Assembly: GCA_963205285.1 (NCBI GenBank)
Contig: CAUJJQ010000225.1
Coordinates: 1 to 14,579, forward strand
Reading direction: 5' to 3'
DNA: 14,579 nucleotides
Source: Pseudomonadota bacterium
Lineage (GTDB): Bacteria > Pseudomonadota > Alphaproteobacteria > Sphingomonadales > Sphingomonadaceae
Positions 14,171-14,579 of the stretch are shown in pieces. The number at the start of each line of letters is the position of its first letter. The stretch's first letter is position 1. The notes beneath the pieces were generated by a model, which was given only the letters and a program-made list of their open reading frames with translations, did not search any database and was not told the DNA's origin. The translations under genes and the position numbers were made by a program.

Positions 14171-14204
14171 TTTGCCCGATTATCTGCCCAATTATCTTGC
14201 CCAG
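14171..14204 (-). repeat. Short imperfect tandem repeat in the oxoprolinase-DUF969 gap
   Basis: On the minus strand, TGGGCAAGATAAT is followed directly by TGGGCAGATAATC and then GGGCAAAG: two 13-base near-copies plus a partial third. It fills most of the 48-base gap just before the DUF969 Shine-Dalgarno sequence. Slippage or a regulator site are both possible. Confidence 0.45.
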
Positions 14205-14579
14205 CTATTCGTCCGGCTTTCCATAACCGCCGCCACCCGGCGTTTCGATAACAAATATATCGCCTGCATCGAGCGTGACGCTGGCAATCGCGTCCAACCG
14301 CTCAACCGCGCCATGTGCGCGTTCAACCCGGTTGATGCCCGCCGCGCCATCGCCGCCACCGCCAAGCCCAAAGGGCGCGATTTTGCGCCGGTTGGACAAA
14401 ATCCCCGCCTGCATTTTTTCCAAGAAACGGATGCGCCGCCGCGCGCCATTGCCGCCCGGCCATTGTCCCGCGCCGCCCGACCCATGGCGGATGGCAAATT
14501 CTTCGAGCAGTACGGGAAAACGGGTTTCCAATATTTCCGGGTCGGTCAACCGGCTGTTGGTCATATGCGTCTGCACCGC
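14205..14579 (-). CDS. 5-oxoprolinase / hydantoinase B-type C-terminus (5' part outside window)
   Basis: The last 124 residues of a larger protein are visible, and the frame is open to the window edge. MTNSRLTDPEILETRFPVLL, EEFAIRHGSGGAGQWPGGNG, ARRRIRFLEKMQAGILSNRR and the end VIETPGGGGYG are hallmarks of the HyuB half of 5-oxoprolinase and hydantoinase/acetone-carboxylase relatives. These enzymes open cyclic amides such as 5-oxoproline with ATP, HyuA binding ATP and HyuB helping hydrolysis. Whether this is a fused A-B protein of about 1200 residues or a separate B subunit cannot be seen. It leads into DUF969 after 48 bases, supporting an uptake-plus-hydrolysis operon. Confidence 0.9.
   Translation of the reverse strand, partial: AVQTHMTNSRLTDPEILETRFPVLLEEFAIRHGSGGAGQWPGGNGARRRIRFLEKMQAGILSNRRKIAPFGLGGGGDGAAGINRVERAHGAVERLDAIASVTLDAGDIFVIETPGGGGYGKPDE

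Overview
The window looks like a chromosomal segment of an alphaproteobacterium of the order Sphingomonadales (Sphingopyxis/Sphingorhabdus-like). The evidence is a GC-rich composition, a DivK-type single-domain response regulator next to a DUF3572 gene, an lptC-lptA-lptB-rpoN block, a two-domain Gly/Arg-rich cold shock protein, and protein sequences typical of that order. I see no IS element, prophage, CRISPR array, tRNA or rRNA.

Layout. (1) 1-2157, minus strand: four tightly overlapping genes read DUF3572 protein > HAD-like hydrolase > RidA-family deaminase > FemAB/GNAT-like acyltransferase. The last is cut by the window edge and seems to start with CTG inside the RidA stop region. (2) 2264-2907: divK on plus, facing rpmG (L33) on minus. 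The rpmG leader carries a terminator-like hairpin. (3) 3174-5180, plus strand: a small conserved protein of unknown function, a six-TM protein that looks like a degenerate TMEM165/GDT1 member, and a secreted protein with two pre-peptidase-C-like domains. A strong bidirectional terminator follows. (4) 5254-6057, minus: a two-domain cold shock protein with a Gly-rich N-terminus. (5) 6272-11279, plus: a short RNase D, lptC, lptA, lptB, rpoN and a secreted cyclophilin-type PPIase, forming one likely transcription unit centred on lipopolysaccharide export. (6) 11280-11527: non-coding, with an inverted repeat, a candidate small RNA of about 70 nt ending in a clear intrinsic terminator, and a hairpin across the DUF2891 stop. 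(7) 11528-14579, minus: a likely operon of a 5-oxoprolinase/hydantoinase-B C-terminus > DUF969 > DUF979 > DUF2891.

How the genes work together. LptC, LptA and LptB are three parts of the LPS transport machine. The 3'-end cassette fits uptake and ATP-dependent opening of 5-oxoproline (pyroglutamate) or a related cyclic amide, with DUF969/DUF979 as the two-part permease and DUF2891 as an unassigned, translationally coupled partner. The first operon pairs a metabolite-repair deaminase with a HAD-fold enzyme, but its pathway cannot be read from sequence. The points most worth following up are the DUF2891-oxoproline link, the candidate small RNA, the rpmG leader and the CTG start.
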